Positions 25,207-33,780 of a stretch of 64,000 bases of DNA are shown piece by piece. The translations under genes were made by a program, and so were the position numbers. Position 1 is the stretch's first letter. Every line of letters starts with the position of its first letter. The DNA comes from Paenibacillus sp. BJ-4 (GTDB lineage Bacteria > Bacillota > Bacilli > Paenibacillales > Paenibacillaceae): positions 62,001 through 126,000 of the forward strand of contig NZ_JAIVEM010000097.1 of the NCBI RefSeq assembly GCF_020404765.1. The letters run 5' to 3'. Under the pieces are notes generated by a model. It worked only from the letters and a program-made list of their open reading frames with translations. It did no database searches and was not told the origin of the DNA.

Positions 25207-26061
25207 TTAGCGGATTGTGGAGGCAAGGCGCAGCTTGGCCAAATCAAACGAAGGCACCAGCCCTTCCTGTGCGGCACGTCCGAGCAAGGCTTCGATGGCG
25301 GCATACCCGCTATCGCCCAGATTGGCGGTAAAATCGTTCACATACAGGTCGATATGCGACTGGACGACATCCGGTGAAAGCTCCTGTGCATGGGACAATA
25401 CATATTCACGGGAAGCTTCAGGATGCTTCCATGCGTACTCGACAGAGGCGCGTATCCAGTCTGTAATAGCATCCAAATTCAGATGACGACGGGCAATAAT
25501 CGCTCCGAGCGGGATCGGGAGTCCTGTATCTTCTTCCCACCAGTTGCCCAGATCGACTTGCTTGCTGAGTCCGTAAGACGGATATGTAAAGCGTGCTTCA
25601 TGAATAACCAGTCCGGCATCCATATGCCCGTCACGGACAGCAGGCATGATTTGGTCAAACGGCATTACGACGATCTCGCCTACACCCCCCGGCACATGCT
25701 TGGCTGCCCACAGGCGGAATAACAGGTAGGCGGTGGAACGCTCACTTGGTACAGCTACGCGCTTGCCAGACAAGGCTTTCGGGCCTTCCAACGTGGAGCC
25801 TTCTTTGGTCAGCACGAGCGGCCCACAGCCCCGACCCAGTGCGCCACCACAAGGCAGCAAAGCATATTCGTCCAGCACCCAAGGGAGTGCGGCATACGAG
25901 ATTTTCATAATATCCAGTCCATCTGGTGTGATCGCCAGATTGTTGGTGATGTCGATATCGGCAAAGGTAATGTCCAGCGCGGGTGCGCCCGGAATCAACC
26001 CATGCGCCAGAGCATGAAAGACAAAGGTGTCATTGGGACAAGGTGAAAAAGCAATTTGCAT
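25207..26061 (-). CDS. mqnD: 1,4-dihydroxy-6-naphthoate synthase
   Basis: A 284-residue protein with the periplasmic-binding-like fold of MqnA/MqnD. MqnD converts cyclic dehypoxanthinylfutalosine to 1,4-dihydroxy-6-naphthoate in the futalosine route. The N-terminal SPCPNDTFVFHAL motif marks MqnD rather than MqnA, and the central HEARFTY motif follows. The ATG touches the mqnB stop codon (TAG-ATG), with GGAGGTT upstream inside mqnB, so the two are translationally coupled. Confidence 0.92.
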   Translation of the reverse strand: MQIAFSPCPNDTFVFHALAHGLIPGAPALDITFADIDITNNLAITPDGLDIMKISYAALPWVLDEYALLPCGGALGRGCGPLVLTKEGSTLEGPKALSGKRVAVPSERSTAYLLFRLWAAKHVPGGVGEIVVMPFDQIMPAVRDGHMDAGLVIHEARFTYPSYGLSKQVDLGNWWEEDTGLPIPLGAIIARRHLNLDAITDWIRASVEYAWKHPEASREYVLSHAQELSPDVVQSHIDLYVNDFTANLGDSGYAAIEALLGRAAQEGLVPSFDLAKLRLASTIR

Positions 26062-26721
26062 CTATATAACCTCCGTTAATGTAGAAAATGCGGCTTCCAA
26101 TGCTTGTAAAGCCTCTTTGATTCGCCAGGCTGCCCGGTCACGTGGACCGACGGCATTGGAAATCGTGCGGATTTCCATCACAGGCAGCCCCAGCTTGTTC
26201 GCTGCCACAGCTACGCCGTAGCCCTCCATCGCTTCGGCAGCGGCTCCGGGAACACGCTTAGCCAGCTGTTCCGCGGTTGCCGACGTGCCTGTGGCCGTCG
26301 TGACGGTCAGGATCGGCCCGGCGACAGCTATCTGTCCGGCGGCGCGCAGTGCCTGCACGATCCGCTGGCTGGCGGCAGTGTTCACGGCGATTCGGCTGGA
26401 GCCGAAGCCCAACTCGTCCACACTGCTGAAGCCTTCAGCTGTCTCGGCCCCCAGGTCGGCGGCGATAATAGCGTCCGCAACGACGACGCTCTCCAGCGCG
26501 GCGGACTCAACGAAGCCGCCACCAATTCCGGCGCTGATGACCAGGCGAAAGTCGCCAGCAGCCAGCGCCAGTGCGGTTGAAGCCGCTGCGGACGGAGCGC
26601 CCACACCGGCCAGCTCGACCGCAAAGCGAGTATCGCCTTTCAAGCCGCGCAGCACGGCTTCCCGTTCGCCTTCAACCGCGGTCATGACCAGGATGCGTCC
26701 ATCTGATGTTGTATGCTCCAT
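26062..26721 (-). CDS. mqnB: Futalosine hydrolase
   Basis: A 219-residue nucleoside-phosphorylase-fold enzyme that removes the base from (amino)futalosine. The motifs VMTAVEGER, VISAGIGGGF and the substrate-binding EAMEGYGVA are typical of MqnB/MTA nucleosidases. The ATG at 26721 follows AAAGGGG; the frame continues 27 codons upstream without a ribosome site. The gene is visibly GC-richer than its surroundings. It forms an operon with mqnD. Confidence 0.9.
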   Translation of the reverse strand: MEHTTSDGRILVMTAVEGEREAVLRGLKGDTRFAVELAGVGAPSAAASTALALAAGDFRLVISAGIGGGFVESAALESVVVADAIIAADLGAETAEGFSSVDELGFGSSRIAVNTAASQRIVQALRAAGQIAVAGPILTVTTATGTSATAEQLAKRVPGAAAEAMEGYGVAVAANKLGLPVMEIRTISNAVGPRDRAAWRIKEALQALEAAFSTLTEVI

Positions 26722-26800
26722 CGGTTGATTCCCCTTTAAATTCAGGTAATATGCTCCCTTATCATACTGCTTTTTGAAGCGATGTTCAAAAAAAGTCGAC

Positions 26801-26827
26801 AAAAAAAGCGCTCTTTGGCGCTTTTTA
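26801..26827. terminator. Short bidirectional hairpin terminator
   Basis: AAAAAGCGC and GCGCTTTTT arms around a six-base loop have T runs on both strands. It lies between mqnB and the next minus-strand gene, so it should end the latter. Confidence 0.7.
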
Positions 26828-26962
26828 GGTGAAATTTCAAGCTTCAGCAGATATAAAAGCCAGCAGCACAGCTGGTTAAATGATTGACCTGTGAAGATGC
26901 ATTATCTGTAAGATAAAAACAATTCTAATCTGGAAGAACAGCGTGGTCATAGCATATAATAA

Positions 26963-27208
26963 TTATATCGGTTGATCCTTCGTGATCAGCTGAAACATCG
27001 TAATATTGCGGTCATAATGGCTTGGGGTCCCATCCTGATTGCGCACTCGAATCATCTCGCTGCTGAACAACTCGATATATCCACAGCCGATCTCGCAATA
27101 TACGCCCGTAGGGTCCTCTTGCCAGACCGAAACGAGGTGCTGAGACAGCGCTGCGGTGAAAAATTCGATGTTTTTTTGCAGTACGCGTGGCGTTTTCCTG
27201 GGTTCCAT
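26963..27208 (-). CDS. Conserved hypothetical protein
   Basis: An 81-residue soluble protein with AGGGAGGAT placed nine bases before the ATG. It has a short helical start (RKTPRVLQKNIEFFTAALSQ) and a beta-rich remainder with two cysteines (YCEIGCGYIE). The family is not recognised. It is divergent from ppk1. Confidence 0.6.
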   Translation of the reverse strand: MEPRKTPRVLQKNIEFFTAALSQHLVSVWQEDPTGVYCEIGCGYIELFSSEMIRVRNQDGTPSHYDRNITMFQLITKDQPI

Positions 27209-27371
27209 AACGAAAAATCCTCCCTATATGATGCCATTTAAAAATCAGCAATTGAGTGTGGTTGAAAAAGGTACGCTTTGTCATTCTACTCTATGAAACA
27301 GACGTAAACACTGTACCCCTTAATGTTATTTTTGTAAAGTATCCGATTGACCTTTTCAACATCCAGCTGCG

Positions 27372-27399
27372 TTTACACACATTTTACATTGCGTTTACA
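27372..27399 (+). promoter_or_regulatory. Three TTTACA repeats, PhoP-box-like
   Basis: TTTACA occurs at 27372, 27383 and 27394, a strict 11-base period with five-base spacers. Bacillus PhoP boxes are TT(A/C/T)ACA hexamers with about this spacing. They lie about 75 bases before ppk1, as expected if phosphate starvation controls polyphosphate synthesis. Confidence 0.65.
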
Positions 27400-27475
27400 T
27401 AGCTGTGATGCTAGTGCGTTTCATCTAATAGTACAATAAAAGGATAACTATACTGCATGAATTGATGGAGGCCAT

Positions 27476-29584
27476 ATGTTGATAGAGAGTCAGAAAAAGG
27501 ATAAAGCCGGGTCAGAACGTTATTTTAATCGGGATTTAAGCTGGATTGAATTTAACCGTCGTGTGCTTCAGGAAGCTCAGGATGCAGATACACCGTTGCT
27601 GGAGAGAGCCAAATTTTTGGCGATTGTGTCTAGCAATTTGGATGAGTTCATGGCCGTTCGGGTGGCAGAGACGAGAGAGAAGATCAAGGCTGGTTTTATG
27701 CAAAAGGATTTTACCGGCTATACCCCCTCTGGTTTGTACAAACGCCTGATTAAGCGTACCGTCTCGATGGTATCTGAACAATATCGGACCTATCGCGATA
27801 TTTCTCGCCTCTTGACGAAAAAAGGGCTTTTTTTACTTGAATATGAAGATTTAAATACAACACAGCGCAAGTCGCTGGATGCGTATTTTCATGAAATTAT
27901 ATTTCCGGTGCTAACGCCGATGGCGGTCGATCAAAGCCGTCCTTTTCCATTGGTTCATAATAAATATGTATATTTAGCAGTCGTCTTGAAACGTCCTGGG
28001 GATACAGAGGAGGATAAACCGCTTTTTGCCATTGTGCAGGTGCCTTCCAATATTCCACGTGTTGTTACAGTGCCGCTGCGTTCCAACAGTAAGAAGAAAT
28101 CATTTATTTTAATTGAAGAACTCATTAAGCATCATATACAAACGCTCTTCACGGGCTATGTTCCAGAGGCGGTTGATGCCTTTCGTGTTACGCGTAATTC
28201 CGATTTGTCCATTAATGAAGAAGAGATTGAAGATTTGCTCGAAGAGATTGAAAAAGAGCTGCGTCGAAGAAGACGCGGTGCGCCGGTAAGACTGGAAGTG
28301 GAAAAAGGGATTCATCCCTTTGCTCTGGCGGAGCTTCAACGTGAATTTAAGCTGTTCGATCATGTGTTTGAGATGGACGGGCCGCTCGATTTGACGTTTT
28401 TATCGTCTTTTGCCGATCATTTGGAGGGGTATTCGCATCTGAAATTTCCGGTAATCAAACCGCTGTATCCAGAGGAGCTACCCCCGCAAGAGGATATTTT
28501 CAACGTACTTCGCAAACGGGACGTGCTGGTATATCATCCGTATGAATCATTCGATGCAGTGACGGACTTTATCATTGAAGCGTCAGAGGACCCCGATGTG
28601 ATGGCCATCAAAATGACCCTTTACCGGGTTAACGGGGAATCCAAGCTGATTCCGGCACTGGCACGTGCGGCCGAATCCGGCAAGCAGGTCACGGTGGTGG
28701 TGGAGCTGAAAGCCCGTTTTGATGAGGAGCGTAATATTGCCTGGGCGCGTACGCTTGAGAAAGCAGGCTGTCATGTGGTGTACGGACTGGTCGGTTTGAA
28801 GACGCATGCCAAAATCATTCTTGTTGTACGCCACGAACGCAACGTGCTCAAACGATACGTGCATGTGGGAACTGGCAACTACAATGAAAGCACGGCACGC
28901 GTATATACGGATATCGGGTTATTCACGTCAGACCCGGTGCTGGGCGAGGATGCCTCCGAGCTGTTCAATGAAATTACGGGCTTCTCCGCGCTCAAGACCC
29001 TGCAAGCCTTCACGGTAGCCCCGACGGGAATGAAAAATAAGCTGTTCGAGCTGATCCGCAGGGAAGCAGAGCAAGCACTTGCAGGCAAGCCAGCCCGTAT
29101 TATTGCCAAAATCAATTCTTTATCCAATCAGGAAATGATCGATGAACTATATGCGGCTTCTCAAGCAGGTGTGAAGATTGATTTAATCATTAGAGGGGTC
29201 TGCTGCTTGCGCCCCGGGGTGGAGGGCTTTAGCGAGAACATTCGGGTTATCAGTATTGTCGATCGTTTCCTGGAGCATTCCAGGCTGTTCTCCTTTGAAA
29301 ATGCAGGAAATTCGGAGCTATTCCTGTCCAGCGCGGATTGGATGACTCGTAATCTGACTCGCCGAATTGAGCTGATGTGCCCAATTTACGATGACCGAAT
29401 CAAAGAAATGCTGGCAGAAATTTTACATCTATCCTTGACCGATAATGTGAAAGCACGGCAGCTTTTACCTAATGGCAGCTATCAGTTTGTAGCAAGAAAC
29501 GACGAAGAGGCTCCCATCAGGAGCCAATTCGAAGCGATGAAGGTTAAAAACTGGAAGAAGGAAGAATGGACCACGACAACGTAA
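27476..29584 (+). CDS. ppk1: Polyphosphate kinase 1
   Basis: A 702-residue PPK1, which reversibly polymerises the gamma phosphate of ATP into polyphosphate. The N-terminal domain begins with NRDLSWIEFNRRVL, diagnostic of PPK1. The two phospholipase-D-like domains carry the catalytic histidine region KTHAKI and HVGTGNYNESTA. Length is standard. ATG at 27476 after ATGGAGG. Three PhoP-like boxes lie upstream. Its last 41 bases overlap the convergent ppx gene. Confidence 0.95.
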   Translation: MLIESQKKDKAGSERYFNRDLSWIEFNRRVLQEAQDADTPLLERAKFLAIVSSNLDEFMAVRVAETREKIKAGFMQKDFTGYTPSGLYKRLIKRTVSMVSEQYRTYRDISRLLTKKGLFLLEYEDLNTTQRKSLDAYFHEIIFPVLTPMAVDQSRPFPLVHNKYVYLAVVLKRPGDTEEDKPLFAIVQVPSNIPRVVTVPLRSNSKKKSFILIEELIKHHIQTLFTGYVPEAVDAFRVTRNSDLSINEEEIEDLLEEIEKELRRRRRGAPVRLEVEKGIHPFALAELQREFKLFDHVFEMDGPLDLTFLSSFADHLEGYSHLKFPVIKPLYPEELPPQEDIFNVLRKRDVLVYHPYESFDAVTDFIIEASEDPDVMAIKMTLYRVNGESKLIPALARAAESGKQVTVVVELKARFDEERNIAWARTLEKAGCHVVYGLVGLKTHAKIILVVRHERNVLKRYVHVGTGNYNESTARVYTDIGLFTSDPVLGEDASELFNEITGFSALKTLQAFTVAPTGMKNKLFELIRREAEQALAGKPARIIAKINSLSNQEMIDELYAASQAGVKIDLIIRGVCCLRPGVEGFSENIRVISIVDRFLEHSRLFSFENAGNSELFLSSADWMTRNLTRRIELMCPIYDDRIKEMLAEILHLSLTDNVKARQLLPNGSYQFVARNDEEAPIRSQFEAMKVKNWKKEEWTTTT

Positions 29585-31079
29585 GATTCCAGGCCTTTTG
29601 GAAATCTTTAGCGACAGCTACCAGCTCCCGTTGTTCCAGAATCGGTTCACTCTTACTTTCCAGACGAATATGCAGTGCATCGTCTCCTATAGTGGGATGG
29701 ATGCTGGTAATGATGCCGGACTCACTTCGATCCATGCCGATTGCGAGCTGAAGCAGGGAACCGAGCCGATGCACGCGTTCTTCGTCCGAAGGCTCCAAGA
29801 TGTCGGCATGTGTACGCAACAGACGAGGCGTCCGATTTTTGGGATGGTAATCAGCGATCAACGCGGCCAGGACTGTTTCCCGGTGGGATAAACCACCTAT
29901 GCCAGCGTGCAGGATCCAGAACACGGAATGCTGGCGGAAATGATAATAATTCAAGGCAGCTCCGGTCTTGTAAAGAGTAGCTGCGGTTAGCAGCAAGCGC
30001 TTGTCCATTGCTGCGGATGCTGTATCAGTCAATGCGTTATAAAGAAGCACGGCATACTCATTAACGCGTCGGACGTGTGCTTCGCTAACCGGGACAGCGA
30101 ACGACAGTATATTGCGTATGGAGGCGACGAGCGGATTAGCCACCACGGGCTGCTCGGTATTGATCAGCTCGTGAAACAGCCCGTCCCGCAGGCCCGCTCC
30201 ACTGATCAAATACGCGCTGCCTTGAGCAGCCTCGAATATCGTTTTCAATATAATGAGTCCAGGTACAATGATGTCGGCTCTGTCTTTGGACAGGCCGGCT
30301 GTTTTTTTTCGTTTTTCATAGGGAAGATGAGGCAGAGTTTCATAATAGTAATCGACATCTTCAGCCAACATTTCGTAATGGTGCGTGACAGGCAGCGAGT
30401 AATCCTGCCGCTTTTGATTGATTTTAGCCAAGGTGCGCAGAGTACCGCCCAGACCGATGAATGGCAGACCCGGATTGGAAAATATCCAGTCATGGTTTTG
30501 CAGCGAAGAACGGACAAAGCTCACCATTTCCTCGATCTGCTGAGGGGACCATTCGCCATTCTTGACCTCCCGTCCAAAGCGCCAATTCATATTGACCGCA
30601 CCAAAGGGAAAAGAAACGGTATGAATTCGCTTCCGCTCGCGGAACAGCGTAATTTCGGTACTACCACCCCCGATGTCAATAATAATACCGTCGCTTACAT
30701 TCATTGTATTGACGACGCCCAGAAATCCGGCATAGCCCTCCTGCTCCCCGCTCAATATTTCCAGCGTTAAGCCTGTTTCCTCCGCAATCCATTGAACAAT
30801 TTCGTCCGAATTGGCTGCATTGCGAATAGCAGCTGTCGCTGCTGCACGCATACGATCAACCTCGTGCATACGACATACCGTCATAAATTGGCGCAGTAAT
30901 GGAGCAATGCTTCGAATTGCTTCCCGTTCCATACGACCGTTGGCCCCAACCTTTTCACTAAGTCGGGCAGCTTCTTTGCATTCCTGGACAATCCGGTAGG
31001 CTCCTGCCTCTGTCATTTCATAGATCACCAGACGGATGGAGTTGGAACCAATGTCCATGATGCCAATTTTGCTGTTCAT
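29544..31079 (-). CDS. ppx: Exopolyphosphatase (Ppx/GppA family)
   Basis: A 511-residue Ppx/GppA phosphatase that hydrolyses terminal phosphate from polyphosphate, or pppGpp in some members. The ASKHA ATPase-like fold has MDIGSNSIRL near the N-terminus, the IDIGGGSTE motif, and GLGGTLR; the C-terminal 200 residues form an HD-like helical domain. The ATG at 31079 follows AAGGAGGT; a longer frame has no support. It is convergent with ppk1 and shares 41 bases with it, so the two mRNAs must be complementary at their ends. Confidence 0.92.
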   Translation of the reverse strand: MNSKIGIMDIGSNSIRLVIYEMTEAGAYRIVQECKEAARLSEKVGANGRMEREAIRSIAPLLRQFMTVCRMHEVDRMRAAATAAIRNAANSDEIVQWIAEETGLTLEILSGEQEGYAGFLGVVNTMNVSDGIIIDIGGGSTEITLFRERKRIHTVSFPFGAVNMNWRFGREVKNGEWSPQQIEEMVSFVRSSLQNHDWIFSNPGLPFIGLGGTLRTLAKINQKRQDYSLPVTHHYEMLAEDVDYYYETLPHLPYEKRKKTAGLSKDRADIIVPGLIILKTIFEAAQGSAYLISGAGLRDGLFHELINTEQPVVANPLVASIRNILSFAVPVSEAHVRRVNEYAVLLYNALTDTASAAMDKRLLLTAATLYKTGAALNYYHFRQHSVFWILHAGIGGLSHRETVLAALIADYHPKNRTPRLLRTHADILEPSDEERVHRLGSLLQLAIGMDRSESGIITSIHPTIGDDALHIRLESKSEPILEQRELVAVAKDFQKAWNLTLSWSILPSSSF

Positions 31080-31297
31080 GAGTTGACCTCCTTGTCGAAA
31101 AAACAATTTGCAGATAAAATCCGCTGCTCCGGGCAAATATAAGTCAGATTATTGTCATTGTACCAGTGATGTCCGGTGCATGCTACCGTCTGCAGTGATC
31201 TTGCCGAAATCCTATGCGTCCCAGACAATCATCCAAGAATAGCGCATCCCTGTTGAGTATGTATAAGTATAGCTGACGGCGAAAGGAGAGAGGGTTG

Positions 31298-31954
31298 ATG
31301 AGACAACTGGCAAGCAAGTGGTTAAAGACGAAGGCGCTGCTTCACCATCCACATACCGCCGTTTATATACCGGAAACGTGTCTATATAGTGAAGAACAAC
31401 TACGCATGATGCTGCGGCGGCATGCTTTTGTATTCATAAAGCCTGTGAAGGGAGGCGGAGGAAACGGGGTCATGCGTGTTGCAAAGGAGCGTAGGGGATA
31501 TACCTGCACGTATATGGAGAACACATATCATTTCAATCATTTTAAAGCGCTTGTAGCCGGAGTCAGCAGACTTCGAATCCAGCGTCCGTATCTCATTCAG
31601 CAAGGCATCCAACTGGCAAGCATTCAAGGTAGACCCGTCGACTATCGGGTCAAGGTGGTGAGGGAAGGACAAAAGTGGGTTTTCCGTGCAGTAGTCGCAC
31701 GTCATGCCCGCCCCGGATTGGTGATTACAAATCTGTGCAAAGGTGGAACTCTATTGAAGGGAACAGAGGCGCTTCGGATGATCTATCCCCGGCGGTTAGC
31801 TACCCGGAAGCGGCGGGAAATTGCGGATCTCACCCTGCGCTGTATTCCGGTACTGGAGAGAAGATTTCCAGGGATCGGGCAGTTGGGGTTTGATTATGGA
31901 CTTGACCCAAATGGACGGGTATGGATTTTGGAGGTAAACACAAGGCCCCAGTAA
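31298..31954 (+). CDS. YheC/YheD-type ATP-grasp protein
   Basis: A 218-residue ATP-grasp domain of the YheC/D endospore-coat-associated group. The core is FIKPVKGGGGNGV (ATP loop), the middle YLIQQGI and DYRVKVV, and LGFDYGLDPNGRVWILEVNTRP at the end. The protein stops just after EVNTRPQ, so it is a minimal catalytic domain without the N-terminal part of YheD. ATG 31298 lies nine bases after AAAGGAG; a TTG one codon earlier is possible. Substrate unknown; a spore or envelope role is inferred from the family. Confidence 0.78.
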   Translation: MRQLASKWLKTKALLHHPHTAVYIPETCLYSEEQLRMMLRRHAFVFIKPVKGGGGNGVMRVAKERRGYTCTYMENTYHFNHFKALVAGVSRLRIQRPYLIQQGIQLASIQGRPVDYRVKVVREGQKWVFRAVVARHARPGLVITNLCKGGTLLKGTEALRMIYPRRLATRKRREIADLTLRCIPVLERRFPGIGQLGFDYGLDPNGRVWILEVNTRPQ

Positions 31955-32067
31955 AATGTCTATTGACTTGAAATAAATTCCATTTTAATCTTATTAACAA
32001 GACGCTAAATATAATATATTTGTATAAACTATGAAAATATTTTTTTTGTGTTTAGGCGTCAAAATTC

Positions 32068-32167
32068 TGTGTATAAATATTGTCCACATTATCCCCTGTC
32101 ATATACATGGGTTAACGACACTTACCAACAATTTATACACAGGATTTCCACAATTGATTGTGGATAA
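32068..32167 (+). promoter_or_regulatory. Cluster of DnaA boxes upstream of sda
   Basis: Perfect TTATNCACA boxes: 32068-32076 (minus strand), 32133-32141 (plus) and 32159-32167 (minus, TTATCCACA). A one-mismatch box TTGTCCACA is at 32080-32088. In B. subtilis DnaA binds such boxes before sda to link the sporulation checkpoint to replication state; the last box here ends nine bases before the -35. Confidence 0.88.
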
Positions 32168-32175
32168 CAGAACGC

Positions 32176-32204
32176 TTGTTCCGTTTTTAGTATTTTGATA
32201 GAAT
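32176..32204 (+). promoter_or_regulatory. sda promoter
   Basis: TTGTTC (32176-32181), a 17-base spacer and TAGAAT (32199-32204), about 35 bases before the sda start. Confidence 0.65.
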
Positions 32205-32238
32205 AGATTTTGAAATAAAAGGAAAGGTTGTGTCGAGG

Positions 32239-32382
32239 ATGGCTATGCTGACGGATGAAATGCTTTTGGATTCCTATCAGATGGCAATCGAGCTTAAACT
32301 TGAATGTGACTTCATTGCACTGTTGCTGGCTGAGATTCACAAAAGAAATCTAGAGATGAATACAGCCGTAGTCCTTCATTAG
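32239..32382 (+). CDS. sda: Sporulation checkpoint inhibitor Sda
   Basis: A 47-residue helical-hairpin protein. Sda binds the sporulation kinase KinA and blocks phosphotransfer while replication is under way or damaged. The sequence LTDEMLLDSYQMAIELKLE followed by DFIALLLAEIHKRNL aligns with B. subtilis Sda position by position over its first helix. The ATG at 32239 matches the B. subtilis start; an in-frame GTG at 32230 and an ATG at 32245 are alternatives. DnaA boxes and a promoter lie just upstream. Confidence 0.9.
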   Translation: MAMLTDEMLLDSYQMAIELKLECDFIALLLAEIHKRNLEMNTAVVLH

Positions 32383-32471
32383 ACCGGACAAGCTCTCGTA
32401 CTGCGACTGTAAAGCCATTCAGGGTTCGAATGACTTTACAGACAATCACTGCAACGAATAGGCACACCGTG

Positions 32472-32524
32472 AAAAAGGGTATTTCACTCCAACGATTAAA
32501 TTTGGAGTAAAATACCCTTTTTTG
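32472..32524. terminator. Bidirectional terminator between sda and the FNR gene
   Basis: AAAAAGGGTATTT and AAATACCCTTTTTT arms plus ACTCCAA/TTGGAGT form a long hairpin with T runs on both strands. Confidence 0.88.
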
Positions 32525-32541
32525 TCATAGTCTAAAATAAA

Positions 32542-33546
32542 CTATAATTTCATATTACTGCTGTGACCTGGCGACAGCTTGGCGTCCGGATCTACATAGA
32601 CCTTGGCGTTGTTGACTGCCGTAGGTGCTTCACCAAAGCCGACAGCAATCAGCTTGAGCTTGCCTGGGTACGTCGTGATGTCCCCTGCGGAGAAAATGCC
32701 GGGAATGTTTGTTTCCTGACGGGAATCGACCACGATGGAGTTGCTTTCGATTTCAATTCCCCACTCAGCAATCGGGCCAAGTGTGGACACAAATCCAAAG
32801 TTAACGATGACATCGTCGACTTCGATTTCCTGAGTCTCTTTGGTTTTTACATGTGCGAGAGTGACCTTTGTAATGGTATCTTCCCCATGCAGTTCTGTAA
32901 TTTCTGTTGGTGTTATGACATTTACCTTGGAAGCGAGGAGGTTTTCTACACTGTGTTCATGCGCACGGAATTTGTCGCGGCGGTGAATCAATGTAACTTG
33001 TTTTGCAATCGGTTCCAGCATAAGTGCCCAGTCGACTGCAGAATCGCCGCCACCGCTGATCAGCACTTTTCGGCCTGCAAATTTGCTCAGGTCGCTGACA
33101 AAGTAATGCAGGTTCGTTTTTTCAAAATGATCTGCACCCGGCAGTTCCAATCTGCGTGGTTCAAAAGCACCTACACCAGCGGTAATGATAACCGCTTTAC
33201 CATGATACTCGCCGCCCTTGTCCGTTTTTATGATAAAGTGGCGTTCTTCCTTTTTCTCTAACGATACGACTTTCTCTTCTAGTCGCACCTCTGGATTGAA
33301 GTGGTTCATCTGCTGAACCAGATTGTTGACCAACTCCTGTGCGGTCACTTTAGGAAAGCCAGCGACGTCGTAAATATATTTTTCAGGATAAAGGGCTGCA
33401 AGCTGGCCGCCCAGTTGGGGCATACTTTCAATTAAGGTGACGGATGCCTGGCGCATTCCTCCGTAGAAAGCGGCGAAAATACCGGCTGGACCGCCCCCAA
33501 TAATGATCAGGTCGCGTAGTTCCGCACCTGTAGATTGAGCTGTCAC
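32542..33546 (-). CDS. Ferredoxin--NADP(+) reductase, thioredoxin-reductase-like type
   Basis: A 334-residue flavoprotein of the YumC class, which passes electrons between NADPH and ferredoxin or flavodoxin. FAD motif GGGPAG at the N-terminus, NADP motif [10 protein letters not shown] in the middle, second FAD motif GIFSAGD near the end. The CxxC of thioredoxin reductases is absent (the segment reads GGGDSAVDW without cysteines), and the C-terminal extension is that of YumC. Divergent from the NDH-2 gene. Confidence 0.9.
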   Translation of the reverse strand: MTAQSTGAELRDLIIIGGGPAGIFAAFYGGMRQASVTLIESMPQLGGQLAALYPEKYIYDVAGFPKVTAQELVNNLVQQMNHFNPEVRLEEKVVSLEKKEERHFIIKTDKGGEYHGKAVIITAGVGAFEPRRLELPGADHFEKTNLHYFVSDLSKFAGRKVLISGGGDSAVDWALMLEPIAKQVTLIHRRDKFRAHEHSVENLLASKVNVITPTEITELHGEDTITKVTLAHVKTKETQEIEVDDVIVNFGFVSTLGPIAEWGIEIESNSIVVDSRQETNIPGIFSAGDITTYPGKLKLIAVGFGEAPTAVNNAKVYVDPDAKLSPGHSSNMKL

Positions 33547-33780
33547 TCTAAAAACACCTCCGAAAGGGATTATGGTATGAATTGTGGATATTGAATCAGC
33601 CGCATAGAGGTTTAATTAGCTATTACGCATGATTCACTGCTTCTTATTATAAACTGCCGGGTTCTACTTGCAAGGCTAAAGCGATTAAAATTTGATGAAC
33701 AATTACTGCGTGTATAAAACCTGTTTTAAGAGTAAAGCTGTGCATATTTAATGATTATGTATACCGGAAGGGGTAGGAAT

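Noticed and set aside
26285-26728. A 147-codon plus-strand frame, Ala/Pro/Ser-rich
   Set aside because: It is the shadow of the GC-rich mqnB gene; high GC removes stop codons on the other strand.
30075-30770. A 231-codon plus-strand frame antisense to ppx
   Set aside because: It lies wholly inside the conserved Ppx coding region and has no start signal or recognisable domain.
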